A stretch of 64,000 nt of DNA from Corynebacterium simulans (GTDB lineage Bacteria > Actinomycetota > Actinomycetes > Mycobacteriales > Mycobacteriaceae), in contig NZ_CP014634.1 of assembly GCF_001586215.1 (NCBI RefSeq), positions 682,001-746,000 on the forward strand. The letters run 5' to 3'. The notes under the pieces are model-generated. The model was not told the DNA's origin. It searched no databases and saw only the letters and a program-made list of their open reading frames with translations. Made by a program: the position numbers and the translations under genes. Positions 53,815 to 62,966 of this stretch are shown here, one piece after another; position 1 is the stretch's first letter; every line of letters starts with the position of its first letter.

Positions 53815-53854
53815 ATTGTTGTACCAATCACAGAAGAAGGATTGTCTGAAAACT

Positions 53855-55513
53855 ATGACTCGTCGCCATGTTGGCACCGCCATCGCTGAATCTCTCGCAG
53901 CACACAACGTCAAGCGCGCATACCTCGTCCCAGGCGAGAGCTTCCTGCCAGTACTTGATGGGCTCTATGACAGCCCCATCGAAACCATCGTTACCCGCCA
54001 GGAAGGCGGCGCTTCCTACATGGCAGAGGCACACGGCAAGGCCACCGGTGAGCCGGGCGTCGCAATGGTCACCCGCGGCCCAGGCGCTTCCAATGCTTTC
54101 GTTGGTATCCACACCGCCTGGCAGGATTCCACCCCGATGGTCCTCTTCGTGGGCCTTATCCCCTTCCCCGACCGTGACCGTGAGTCGTTCCAGGAATTCG
54201 ACCCAAAGGCGTGGTTTGGAACCCAGACCAAGCAGGTCTTCATCCTCGATGACCCATCCCGTGCTTCCCACGTGGTGGCGGAGGCATTCTTCCAGGCCAA
54301 GCAGGGCCGCCCAGGCCCAGTAGTGGTGGGCCTGCCGGAGGACATTCTCCACTTGGACTTCGACGGGGAGATTATCCAGCCAATCAACGTGACAGACGGC
54401 GCGGTATCCCCAAGCGATATCGCCGCGCTTTCCGAGGCCCTACGCTGCGCCGAGCGCCCACTCATCTTCGCCGGCGGCCCACGCTGGACCCCAGAGTCCG
54501 CACGCCAAATCACCGAGTTTGCAGAAACCAACCAGATTCCGGTGGTCCACGATTTCCGCGCCAGCGACCGCATCCCTTTTTCTTCCCCGGCCAACGCCGG
54601 CTGGCTGGGCTACGGCCGTGACGAGAAGGCAGCTGCGCTGCTCAAGGATTCCGACCTCGTACTCGCCGTTGGAGCAGTGCTTGGCGACGTCCCGACTGAC
54701 GGCTACAAGCTGCGTCAAGGCGCAAATGACCGCAACTTCTTCATCAACATCGATTCCAGCCTGCGTGGCAACTCCGCAGCCGTCACCCGCCACATCCTGG
54801 CCAGCCCGGTAGCCTTCGCCGAAGCGCTGTCTGAGATCAATACGGGCGAGGTCTGCGCTGCCCAGCAGCAGTGGTTCGCGGATGCGCACGCGGCGCAGGT
54901 GGCTTTCTCTACGGTTCAGGACGAAGCCGACTGGCGCCCGGCTCCTGAGGGAACCGCACACATCGAATCACTCATGCGCGCCATTCAGGAGCAGGCCCCA
55001 GAGGATTCCATCTACACCTTCGGCGCCGGAAACCACTGCATCTGGGCGCAGCAGTTTATGCGCACCAACGTCTACCCCTCCCAGTTCAGCGTGCGCAATG
55101 GCTCGATGGGCTACTCCGTTCCAGGTGCGGTTTCCACCAAGCTGGAGTTTCCTGAGCGCACCGTCATCGCCATTGCTGGCGACGGCGAGTACCTGATGAA
55201 CGGCCAAGAGCTGGCTACCGCCCTGCAGTACGGCGCTCCTTATCTGACTGTCGTGATGTCCAACGGCGAGTTCGGCACCATCCGCGATCATCAAAAGAAC
55301 CACTTCCCTGATCGCGTTTCCGGTACCCAGCTTTCCAACCCGGATTTCGCCGCCGTCGCCCGTGGCTTTGGCGCACACGGCGAGCTTGTCACTTCCGACG
55401 CCGAGGCAGGCCCTGCCGTCGAGCGCGCCCTGCAGGCTATGCGCGAGAAGCAGATTCCAGCAGTCATCAACGTGATTGTGGATCAAGCTCTGTCGCTGCC
55501 TGACAACGACTAA
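53855..55513 (+). CDS. Thiamine-diphosphate-dependent 2-oxo acid decarboxylase/acetolactate-synthase-like enzyme
   Basis: 552 aa from ATG 53855. Catalytic Glu in RQEGGASYMAEAHGKATG (about 47-64), then RGPGASNAF; central domain LIFAGGP; TPP-binding GDGEYLMNGQELATAL...SNGEFGTIRD (about 446-483; the usual NN is SN). Its neighbours are an amino-acid permease and an aromatic aminotransferase, not ilvN or ilvC. It therefore probably decarboxylates an arylpyruvate or another oxo acid made by the aminotransferase. Acetolactate synthesis and sulfo- or phosphonopyruvate decarboxylation are alternatives. First gene of a LysR-controlled operon. Confidence 0.82.
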   Translation: MTRRHVGTAIAESLAAHNVKRAYLVPGESFLPVLDGLYDSPIETIVTRQEGGASYMAEAHGKATGEPGVAMVTRGPGASNAFVGIHTAWQDSTPMVLFVGLIPFPDRDRESFQEFDPKAWFGTQTKQVFILDDPSRASHVVAEAFFQAKQGRPGPVVVGLPEDILHLDFDGEIIQPINVTDGAVSPSDIAALSEALRCAERPLIFAGGPRWTPESARQITEFAETNQIPVVHDFRASDRIPFSSPANAGWLGYGRDEKAAALLKDSDLVLAVGAVLGDVPTDGYKLRQGANDRNFFINIDSSLRGNSAAVTRHILASPVAFAEALSEINTGEVCAAQQQWFADAHAAQVAFSTVQDEADWRPAPEGTAHIESLMRAIQEQAPEDSIYTFGAGNHCIWAQQFMRTNVYPSQFSVRNGSMGYSVPGAVSTKLEFPERTVIAIAGDGEYLMNGQELATALQYGAPYLTVVMSNGEFGTIRDHQKNHFPDRVSGTQLSNPDFAAVARGFGAHGELVTSDAEAGPAVERALQAMREKQIPAVINVIVDQALSLPDND

Positions 55514-55540
55514 AACTGTCCCCAAACAAAGGATTTTTCA

Positions 55541-56818
55541 ATGAGCGATACCGTTGCTACCGCTGTTGAGCGTGCAGAGGCCAAACCTGCTGGCTCCACG
55601 ATGACTTGGGTCATCACCCTGTTCGGCACTGCCGTCGGCGCAGGAATTTTGTTCCTTCCACTTAGCGCTGGTGGATTTGGTTTCTGGCCACTGGTCTTTG
55701 CCACGGTCTTCATCCTGCCGCTAGTCTATTTCTCGCACCGCACCTATGTCCGAATAGTCAGTGGCGCGCCGATCCGCGACCACGGCAAGGACGTCCTGGA
55801 ACTGGCCACGCAGTATTTTGGCCGCACCTCCGGCATCGTTATCGCCATTTTGTACTGGCTCGCTATCTTCCCCACGGTGCTGATTTACGGCATCAGCATC
55901 ACCAACTCGGTCGATAGCTTCATCGTCAACCAACTGGGTGGACCTTCCATCAACCGGTGGGTACTCGCCATCCTTTGCGTGGGCATTATGACCGGCGCGT
56001 TCGCCGTGGGCCGCAAGCCCATGCTGTGGCTGGCCCAGGTGCTGGTCTATCCGCTCATCTTCGCTTTGGCAGCAACGTCCATCTATCTCATCCCACGCTG
56101 GGATTTTCAGAGCTTCCTGCACTACGACAACGGTGAAGGCGACTTTGGAATCCTCAAGGGAATCCTGCTGATTCTGCCGGTGCTTGTATTTTCCTTTTCC
56201 CACATGGCGGCACTGTCTCAGTTCGCACTAGACATGCAGCCGGCCTATGGCGAGAAGACCGCCAAGCGCGTTGACCGCACGGAGATGCTTACCGCCATCT
56301 TGCTGGTGGTCTTTACCATGTTCTTTGTTTGGTCATGCGTCCTGGCTTTGGGCGCCGACGGAATGAATGAGGCGCTGGAACAAAACATTCCGGTACTGTC
56401 CTACTTCGCTAACGTCACCGGCACCCCGTTCATGGCCTACATGGCACCCGTTGTGGTCATGTGCGCCATCATCTCCTCCTACTTCGGCCACATGCTGGGC
56501 ACCGAGGAAGGCACAGAGTACCTGCTGCGCCTAGCAGCGCCAAAGCTGGCTGAGCGCATCTCGCACCGCAGCCTGCTTAACATCATCTATCTCATCACCT
56601 TCGTTGGCACTACCCTGGTGGCGGTCTATAACCCATCCATCGTGTCGATGATTTCGGTCGTCGGTGGCATCTTCGTGGCTTTCCTCGTTTACCTGGTCCC
56701 GGTCTACATGTTCAAGAAGTTCGACGCTTATTCCAAGTTCAAAAATGACCCGTGGAACTACTTCGTATTCGGCATGGGAATCGTCATTATGGCGGTTACC
56801 GTGTGGAACATGTTCTAA
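55541..56818 (+). CDS. HAAAP-family (hydroxy/aromatic) amino acid permease
   Basis: 425 aa with about eleven TM segments. TLFGTAVGAGILFLPL (about 27-42) is the signature of the HAAAP/SdaC-TyrP group that moves serine, threonine or aromatic amino acids with protons or sodium. AGGGG-like ribosome site GGA before the ATG and a 27-bp gap after the TPP enzyme gene: same operon. Neighbouring aromatic aminotransferase favours an aromatic substrate; serine cannot be excluded. Confidence 0.87.
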   Translation: MSDTVATAVERAEAKPAGSTMTWVITLFGTAVGAGILFLPLSAGGFGFWPLVFATVFILPLVYFSHRTYVRIVSGAPIRDHGKDVLELATQYFGRTSGIVIAILYWLAIFPTVLIYGISITNSVDSFIVNQLGGPSINRWVLAILCVGIMTGAFAVGRKPMLWLAQVLVYPLIFALAATSIYLIPRWDFQSFLHYDNGEGDFGILKGILLILPVLVFSFSHMAALSQFALDMQPAYGEKTAKRVDRTEMLTAILLVVFTMFFVWSCVLALGADGMNEALEQNIPVLSYFANVTGTPFMAYMAPVVVMCAIISSYFGHMLGTEEGTEYLLRLAAPKLAERISHRSLLNIIYLITFVGTTLVAVYNPSIVSMISVVGGIFVAFLVYLVPVYMFKKFDAYSKFKNDPWNYFVFGMGIVIMAVTVWNMF

Positions 56819-56872
56819 TTCTTATCTATCACTTCTTAAAAGTCGCTTTAAAGTTAGGAGTTTTATAGTCAT

Positions 56873-57913
56873 ATGCTTCGCTCTGATCTCAACAAGTTCC
56901 CTGATTACAAGCCCGGCAAGTCCGACGGCGACAAACTGAAGCTCTCCTCCAACGAAATCCCTAACCCGCCGCTTCCTTCCGTGCTCGAGGCAATGACGCG
57001 GGCGGCAGCGGAGACCAACCGCTACCAGATCGATGGCTGCCCAGAACTGACCACCGAGCTTTCTAAGTACCTGGGCGTTCCTGAAGATCACCTCACCATC
57101 GCAGCGGGCGCCTCGGCCATCGTTCAGCAGGCCATCGGAATGTCCTGCCACACTGGTGACGAAGTAATCTTCCCGTGGCGCAGCTTCGAGGCTTACCCGC
57201 TCTACGTGCGCATGGCCGGCGCGGAACCAGTGATGACTCCGCTTACCGAGGACGACCGCTTGGGCTTGGATGCCGTAATCGAGGCCATCACGGACAAGAC
57301 CCGCGCCATCATCCTCTGCAACCCGAATAACCCAACCGGCACCACCATCACCAAGGGCGAGTTCCGTGACTTCATGGAGCGGGTTCCGAAGGACATCGTG
57401 GTTATCCTCGATGAGGCTTACTGGGAGTACAACGACGCGGAGGATACCCCGGACTCTGCCGAGGAGATTTTCAACTACCCGAACCTGGTGGGCGCCCGCA
57501 CCTTCTCCAAGGCCTTCGGCCTTGCCGGTGCACGCGTGGGTTACGGCATCGCCTCCCCGGAGCTCATCCACGGCCTCAAGCTAATGACCATGCCGCTAAC
57601 GGTTACCTACATGGCAGAAAAGGCTGCCATCGCAGCGCTTAACTCGGCAGAGGAGCTGCTTGCCCGCGTCGAAGAGACCAAGGTGCAGCGCGAGCGCGTA
57701 GCAGAGGCAATTGGCGCGCGCCCTTCCAAGGGCAACTTCGTTTGGATTCCACGCGGCGACGCCGAAGAGGTTGAACGCAAGCTTTCCGACGAAGGCGTCA
57801 TCATTCGCCGCTACCTGGATGAAGGCGTTCGCGTTTCCATTACAACTGAGGAAGAAACAAACATCTTCTTGGCCGCCTGGGAGCGTGCGGGCATTCGCCC
57901 ATACGGCGAATAA
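56873..57913 (+). CDS. pat: Aromatic-amino-acid aminotransferase (Pat/HisC-like, PLP)
   Basis: 346 aa, fold type I class II. KLKLSSNEIPNPPLPSV near the start, EVIFPWRSFEAYP, CNPNNPTGTT, ILDEAYWEYND and the PLP lysine in TFSKAFGLAGARVGYG (about 212-227). The FPWRSFEAYP stretch is close to C. glutamicum Pat (from memory), which uses phenylalanine and tyrosine, rather than to HisC. Converts the amino acid brought in by the permease to a 2-oxo acid for the TPP enzyme. TTAGGAG ribosome site. Last gene of the operon; converges on the TetR gene (26 bp). Confidence 0.87.
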   Translation: MLRSDLNKFPDYKPGKSDGDKLKLSSNEIPNPPLPSVLEAMTRAAAETNRYQIDGCPELTTELSKYLGVPEDHLTIAAGASAIVQQAIGMSCHTGDEVIFPWRSFEAYPLYVRMAGAEPVMTPLTEDDRLGLDAVIEAITDKTRAIILCNPNNPTGTTITKGEFRDFMERVPKDIVVILDEAYWEYNDAEDTPDSAEEIFNYPNLVGARTFSKAFGLAGARVGYGIASPELIHGLKLMTMPLTVTYMAEKAAIAALNSAEELLARVEETKVQRERVAEAIGARPSKGNFVWIPRGDAEEVERKLSDEGVIIRRYLDEGVRVSITTEEETNIFLAAWERAGIRPYGE

Positions 57914-57939
57914 TCGCCTTCTATCCCATCGCCCTTTCC

Positions 57940-58653
57940 CTACTTAGACGGCGGTTGCTCACCTGGAACCGTCGGCAGGAAATCTGCCAATAACGCCGCC
58001 AAACCCGTTTGAAACGGATCTTCCGCAAACGGGTTGGCGGCTTTTTGCTCTTTAGTTGCCGCAGCCGAAAGTTTTTCTTGCCATGCAGCACGAGCGCTGC
58101 GCAGATGCGGTGCTTCTATATCACCGTCTTCGGGAACCTCGAAGATTTCTTGGGGAGCATTGGCGTCGAAGGCGGAGCCGTAGATGAAGGACTCCAGCAT
58201 GATGATCCGCGGCAGAATCTGCGCGGATTCGACGCCGGCAAATGCCAGTACCTCAGCTAATTTTTCGTACATTTTCACTGCCCGTGAAGCACCGGACACG
58301 GGGGTAGAAGCAATGACCTCCACCAGCGGATAGTGCCGCGCGAATACATCGCGGTAGGAACGCGCCCAGACCTCTAATGCGTAACGCACGCTCACCTCGC
58401 CCGCTAAGGCGGCGTCGAGAAGCGATGCGTCTACCTGCGCCATAACCGCATCCTCTACAAGGATGAGCAGCTCATGTTTGTTAAGTACATGGTTGTACAA
58501 CGCACTCGGCCCCACCCCCACTTCGCGGGCAATTCGGGCCATTGTGAGTTTGGCATAGCCACTTTCCTCCACAATTTTTAAAGCGGCCTCGGCAATTTTC
58601 TCACGGTTTACCAGCGCCTTTGGTGGCCGACCTTTAGCGCGCGAAAAATTCAT
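57940..58653 (-). CDS. TetR-family transcriptional regulator
   Basis: 237 aa. Helix-turn-helix within residues 15-60: REKIAEAALKIVEESGYAKL, TMARIAREVGVGPSALYNHV with Y-N-H in the recognition helix. The C-terminal ligand domain follows, and the tail is disordered. Divergent from the amine oxidase gene; a good palindrome lies between them (58707-58729). Probably represses the oxidase-usp-permease-dehydrogenase operon and responds to an amine or aldehyde (inference). Confidence 0.92.
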   Translation of the reverse strand: MNFSRAKGRPPKALVNREKIAEAALKIVEESGYAKLTMARIAREVGVGPSALYNHVLNKHELLILVEDAVMAQVDASLLDAALAGEVSVRYALEVWARSYRDVFARHYPLVEVIASTPVSGASRAVKMYEKLAEVLAFAGVESAQILPRIIMLESFIYGSAFDANAPQEIFEVPEDGDIEAPHLRSARAAWQEKLSAAATKEQKAANPFAEDPFQTGLAALLADFLPTVPGEQPPSK

Positions 58654-58706
58654 GGCTCAAACCTCTATCCAGAGTCACATTGATTCCTGTACAGTGACAC
58701 GCAACA

Positions 58707-58729
58707 CAAAATGAATGTTGTTCATTTTG
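58707..58729 (+). promoter_or_regulatory. Operator-like palindrome between tetR and the amine oxidase gene
   Basis: CAAAATGAA-TGTTG-TTCATTTTG: perfect 9-bp arms with a 5-bp spacer, 54 bp from the tetR start and 89 bp from the oxidase start. Typical size and symmetry for a TetR dimer site. Confidence 0.65.
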
Positions 58730-58817
58730 CGCTGAGCTTTCAAACAATTTTCCCATAGACGTTTCCTCTGCACCGCGTAGAGGAAGATGTTCACCACTTC
58801 GCACAGGAGAACCCACC

Positions 58818-60329
58818 ATGTTGTCATTATTTAGCAACGAATCCAACACCAACCCGGTCCTCGAGCGCGACGTTGTCGTCATCGGCGCGGGCCCTGCCGG
58901 CCTCATGGCAGCACGCACGCTGAAGAATAAGGGCCTTTCCGTCGCAGTCTTGGAAGCCCGCGACCGCGTCGGCGGCCGTACTTGGAATGGCAAGGTCAAG
59001 GATGCCGAGGGTGTCGAGCACTTCGTGGAGCTGGGCGGACAGTGGATTTCCCCGGATCAGACGCGGCTCATCGAGCTCGTTGATGAGCTAGGACTCGAAA
59101 CCTTCCAGCGCTACCGCGAGGGCAAGTCCATCTACGTTGCCCCAGACGGCACCCGCCATGAGTACGAGGGCACCGTCTTCCCTGCTTCCGAGAAGACCAT
59201 CGCGGAGATGGACCGCCTCATCAAGATCATGGATGACCTCGCAGCCGAAATGGACCCGGCGCGCCCCTGGGCACACCCGCGTGCGAAGGAGCTGGACTCC
59301 ATCTCCTTCCGCAAGTGGCTCGAAGGCTTGTCTGATGACCCGGAGGCAATCGACAACGTCTCCATCTACGTCGCCTCGGGCATGCTCACCAAGCCTTCCT
59401 ATGCTTTCTCCACCCTGCAGGCAGTCCTGATGGCTGCTTCCGCGGGCTCCTTCTCCAACTTGGTCGACGAGGACTTCATCCTGGACCGCCGCGTGGTCGG
59501 CGGCATGCAGTCCGTGTCTCTGACCATGGCCGAAGAGCTAGGTGAGGATGTTTACCTCGGCACCCCTGTGCGCGAGCTGCACTGGGCCGAGGTTGACCCA
59601 ACCACCGCTGATGACCTCAACAAGGTCGCAGCCGACGTTCGCAACGGCGTGCCGAACAACGGCGAGGCCCGCGAGGTCATCGCCTACTCCGAGAAGGTCA
59701 CCGTGAAGGCGCGCTACGCCGTGCTCGCGGTTCCACCAAACCTGTACAACCGCATCTCTTTCGTTCCGCCGCTGCCACGAGACCAGCAGATCGTGCACCA
59801 GCACATCTCCATGGGCTTGGTCATCAAGGTCCACGCCATCTACGACAAGCCTTTCTGGCGCGAAGAGGGCCTTTCCGGCACCGGCTTCGGCGGCGGCCGT
59901 TTAGTTCAGGAGGTCTACGACAACACCAACTACGGCAAGAACTTTGCTGCCTCTGCCGAGGGCGAAGAAGACCAGTACGGCACTTTGGTTGGCTTCGTCT
60001 CCGACGTTTATGCCGAGGAAATGTGGCACCTGCCTGAAGAAGAGCGCAAGGAGCGCATACTTTCTGCCATGGCGGACTACCTGGGCCCGAAGACCAAGGA
60101 GCCAATCGCGTTTTACCTCTCCGACATGGCCGCTGAGGAGTGGACCCGCGGCGCCTACGCCACCTCTTATGACCTGGGCGGCCTATCCCGCTGGGGCCAC
60201 CTGCAGAACGAGCCGACCGGCTCCATCTACTACGCCTGCTCCGACATCGCTGCCGAGGGCTACCAGCACGTCGACGGTGCTATCCGCCAGGGCGAGCTCG
60301 TCGCCCAGGAGATTGCCGATAAGGGTTAA
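58818..60329 (+). CDS. Flavin monoamine oxidase family protein (putrescine/tyramine oxidase-like)
   Basis: 503 aa. FAD Rossmann loop VVVIGAGPAGLMAARTL (about 19-35), the ARDRVGGRTWNG loop (about 48-59), GGQWISPDQ, and the C-terminal YACSDIAAEGYQHVDGAIRQGE flavin-capping segment. It oxidises a primary amine to an aldehyde with release of NH3 and H2O2. No SGGC-type cysteine for covalent FAD is seen. Substrate may be putrescine, as in Rhodococcus Puo, or an aryl amine such as tyramine; the aldehyde dehydrogenase downstream fits both. AGGAGA ribosome site. Confidence 0.87.
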   Translation: MLSLFSNESNTNPVLERDVVVIGAGPAGLMAARTLKNKGLSVAVLEARDRVGGRTWNGKVKDAEGVEHFVELGGQWISPDQTRLIELVDELGLETFQRYREGKSIYVAPDGTRHEYEGTVFPASEKTIAEMDRLIKIMDDLAAEMDPARPWAHPRAKELDSISFRKWLEGLSDDPEAIDNVSIYVASGMLTKPSYAFSTLQAVLMAASAGSFSNLVDEDFILDRRVVGGMQSVSLTMAEELGEDVYLGTPVRELHWAEVDPTTADDLNKVAADVRNGVPNNGEAREVIAYSEKVTVKARYAVLAVPPNLYNRISFVPPLPRDQQIVHQHISMGLVIKVHAIYDKPFWREEGLSGTGFGGGRLVQEVYDNTNYGKNFAASAEGEEDQYGTLVGFVSDVYAEEMWHLPEEERKERILSAMADYLGPKTKEPIAFYLSDMAAEEWTRGAYATSYDLGGLSRWGHLQNEPTGSIYYACSDIAAEGYQHVDGAIRQGELVAQEIADKG

Positions 60330-60332
60330 ATA

Positions 60333-61256
60333 TTGTCTGCTTCTGATTTTGATCGCCGCGCAGCCACCGGACATATCTTGGTGGGCTACGTTGCTACGGA
60401 CTATGGCAAGGACGCGCTCCGCTTGGGCATCGCCCTTGCTAAGACCCGCAACGTCAACCTTGAGATCGTCATGGCCGCGCCGGCCAATAATTCCTTCTCC
60501 GGTGTCTACCCGCACGACCGCGGATACAGTTCCATCCTGGAAGAACAGATTGCAGGTTGGTTACAGGAGGCGCTGGGCGAAGTCCCCAGTGACATCCGCG
60601 CCACCGCCCGAATCGTCCCCGGCGAGTCTGAAGCCGAAGCGCTCAATCGCGCGGCGGAAGAACTGGACTGCGACATGATCGTGGTTGGTGCGCGCAAGGG
60701 CGGCCTTTTTGGCCGCTTCCAAATGGGTACTGCGGTCAACACGTTGTTGCACTCCGGTACTGTCCCTATCGCTCTCGCGCCACGCGGCTACTCCTACCCC
60801 GGTCCAATTAGCCGCATCACCGTCATGTTTGGTCCGCGCCCAGGCACCACGGACGTCATCGCAATTGGTTTGGACCGCGCGCGGCGCCGTCGCCTTCCGC
60901 TGCGACTGCTTTCGCTCGTGCTGCCTGGCGAGTCCGATCTGCATGGCCTCGGCACCGACGTTCCCAATGCGGTACGCGCTTATGCCAACCGCAAGCTGGG
61001 CGATATCGCCGAAGAAATGCTCTCGGCTGGTTACGCCACAACCGACGTCGCCACTGGGCGCGACGTCGAAGCCGCAATGGAAAACGTCACCTGGCAAGAC
61101 GGAGAGCTCGCCGTGGTTGGCTCTTCTCGCCTCGCGGTTCCCGGCCGGCTCTTCTTGGGTGGCACGGCGTCGCGAATGCTGCGCTCCATTCCCGTTCCCA
61201 TGGTCGTCGTACCAGCCGGCTACATGCACGCCGGCGCCGACCACGAAGCGATCTAG
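60333..61256 (+). CDS. Tandem universal stress protein
   Basis: 307 aa, two UspA-type domains. The first (about 8-150) ends in VVGARKGGLFGRFQMGTAVNTLLHSGTVPIALAP region (ATP-binding G-x2-G-x9-G pattern degenerate); the second (about 160-300) ends VVGSSRLAVPGRLFLGGTASRMLRSIPVPMVVVP region. TTG start with AAGGG 7 bases upstream, 3 bp after the oxidase stop, so co-translated. May signal or buffer stress from the oxidase products (H2O2, aldehyde); inference from context only. Confidence 0.88.
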   Translation: MSASDFDRRAATGHILVGYVATDYGKDALRLGIALAKTRNVNLEIVMAAPANNSFSGVYPHDRGYSSILEEQIAGWLQEALGEVPSDIRATARIVPGESEAEALNRAAEELDCDMIVVGARKGGLFGRFQMGTAVNTLLHSGTVPIALAPRGYSYPGPISRITVMFGPRPGTTDVIAIGLDRARRRRLPLRLLSLVLPGESDLHGLGTDVPNAVRAYANRKLGDIAEEMLSAGYATTDVATGRDVEAAMENVTWQDGELAVVGSSRLAVPGRLFLGGTASRMLRSIPVPMVVVPAGYMHAGADHEAI

Positions 61257-61331
61257 CAGACGCTTTCGCCCAGATCGCTTCCTACCACCAGACCGTATTT
61301 CCTAGTTCTTTTTGAAAGGCGGTGAGTAGTC

Positions 61332-62894
61332 ATGACTAGTGCCACTCCTGCACCACCGATTCAGCCCACGCCAGGAAGCGGCGATAACATCGCTTCCACC
61401 AAGGGCCTGGCTACCGGGCGCGTCGGCTTACTCGGCGCAGTCGTCATCGGCATCAGCTGCATCGCGCCGACCTATACGCTGACTTCGGGACTTGGCCCCA
61501 CCATTTCCGCGGTGGGCGAGTTTGTTCCGGCGGTCCTCCTTTTGGGATTCATCCCGATGCTCCTGGTGGCCTTTGCCTACCGTGAGCTCAACAATGCGGT
61601 TCCGGATTCCGGTACCTCATTTACTTGGGCCACCAAAGCCTTTGGTCCCTGGGTGGGCTGGATGGGCGGATGGGGCCTTATTACTGCCACCATCCTGGTG
61701 CTCTCGAACCTTGCCGCAGTCGCCGTGGACTTCTTCTATCTCCTCCTTGCCCAGATAGCAGGCCGCCCCGAAATTGCAGACCTAACGCGCAATCTCTGGA
61801 TCAATATCCCCACCACGATGGTCTTCATCGCCATCGCAGCCTGGGTTTCCTACCGTGGCCTAGATTCCACGCAGAAGCTGCAATACGTGCTGGTTGCCAT
61901 CCAGATCATGGCCATTGTGGTCTTTGACATTGTGGCCATCGTGCGCGCTTATAAGGGCGGTGGATTCGACTTCACCCCGATTTCAGTTTCATGGTTTAAT
62001 CCGCTGGAAATCGGCAACTTTTCCCTCATCGCGGCCGGCATTTCCTTGTCCATCTTCATGTTCTGGGGCTGGGACGTCACGCTGACGATGAACGAGGAAA
62101 CAAAGAACCCAGAAAAGACTCCGGGGCGCGCTGCAACCATCACGGTCTTGGTCATCATCAGCCTCTACATTCTGACGGCCTTGGCTGTCATCACGTGGGC
62201 AGGAACGGGTGATGAAGGCCTGGGTGCCGGCAACCCGGAGAACCAGGAATCGATCTTCGCCGCGCTCTCCTCCCCTGTGCTGGGCTCGGCCGCCCTGCTT
62301 ATCTATGTCGCTGTGCTCTCCAGTTCCTTCGCCTCGCTGCAGTCCACGATGGTGGGCCCCGCCCGTACGCTGCTGGCGATGGGATACTACAAGGCGTTGC
62401 CGCCGGTCTTTTCCAAGATCAGCCCCAAGTTCCGCACGCCGTCTACGGCCACGATTGCCTCCGCTATTGCAGCGGGCGGTTTCTACACGGTCACGCGCAT
62501 CCTGTCTGAGAACGCGCTGTGGGATACCATCTCCGCGCTCGGTCTCATGATCTGCTTCTACTACGGCATCACGGCGGTGGCCTGCATTTGGTACTTCCGC
62601 CACGAGCTTTTCAGCAGCGTGCACAACATCATCTTCAAGTTCATCTTCCCCCTGCTGGGTGGTGGATTCTTGCTGCTGATGTTCTTTATCACCGCATTCG
62701 ACTCGCTTAGCCCGGAATACGGTTCCGGTTCCTCAATTTTCGGGGTGGGCACCGTCTTCGTGCTGGGCATGGGAATTCTGTTGCTCGGCGCCGTATTAAT
62801 GCTGTTCACACGCTTTGCCCATCCGGATTTCTTCAAGGGCCGCACATTGAAGCGGATAACGTCCGGCGAAGACTCTCAATTGCCGCTAGTTTAG
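61332..62894 (+). CDS. APC-family amino acid/polyamine permease
   Basis: 520 aa with about twelve TM segments. Opening GLLGAVVIGISCIAPTYTLTSGLGP (about 32-56) is the APC unwound helix TM1, and PDSGTSFTWATKAFGPWVGWMGGWG and WGWDVTLTMNEETKNPEKTPGRA are family landmarks. Substrate cannot be settled from sequence; being between amine oxidase and aldehyde dehydrogenase suggests it imports the amine. AAAGGCGGTGAG ribosome region. About 70 bp gaps on either side. Confidence 0.9.
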   Translation: MTSATPAPPIQPTPGSGDNIASTKGLATGRVGLLGAVVIGISCIAPTYTLTSGLGPTISAVGEFVPAVLLLGFIPMLLVAFAYRELNNAVPDSGTSFTWATKAFGPWVGWMGGWGLITATILVLSNLAAVAVDFFYLLLAQIAGRPEIADLTRNLWINIPTTMVFIAIAAWVSYRGLDSTQKLQYVLVAIQIMAIVVFDIVAIVRAYKGGGFDFTPISVSWFNPLEIGNFSLIAAGISLSIFMFWGWDVTLTMNEETKNPEKTPGRAATITVLVIISLYILTALAVITWAGTGDEGLGAGNPENQESIFAALSSPVLGSAALLIYVAVLSSSFASLQSTMVGPARTLLAMGYYKALPPVFSKISPKFRTPSTATIASAIAAGGFYTVTRILSENALWDTISALGLMICFYYGITAVACIWYFRHELFSSVHNIIFKFIFPLLGGGFLLLMFFITAFDSLSPEYGSGSSIFGVGTVFVLGMGILLLGAVLMLFTRFAHPDFFKGRTLKRITSGEDSQLPLV

Positions 62895-62966
62895 AGGCTA
62901 GCCCTATTTCAACCTAGTTCACTATTAGGCTCCAAAAAGAGCTGGATCACACAATAAGGAGAATTA

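Noticed and set aside
53855..55513. Calling the ThDP enzyme ilvB (acetolactate synthase large subunit)
   Set aside because: No ilvN or ilvC nearby, and the neighbours are an amino-acid permease and an aromatic aminotransferase, so a biosynthetic name would mislead.
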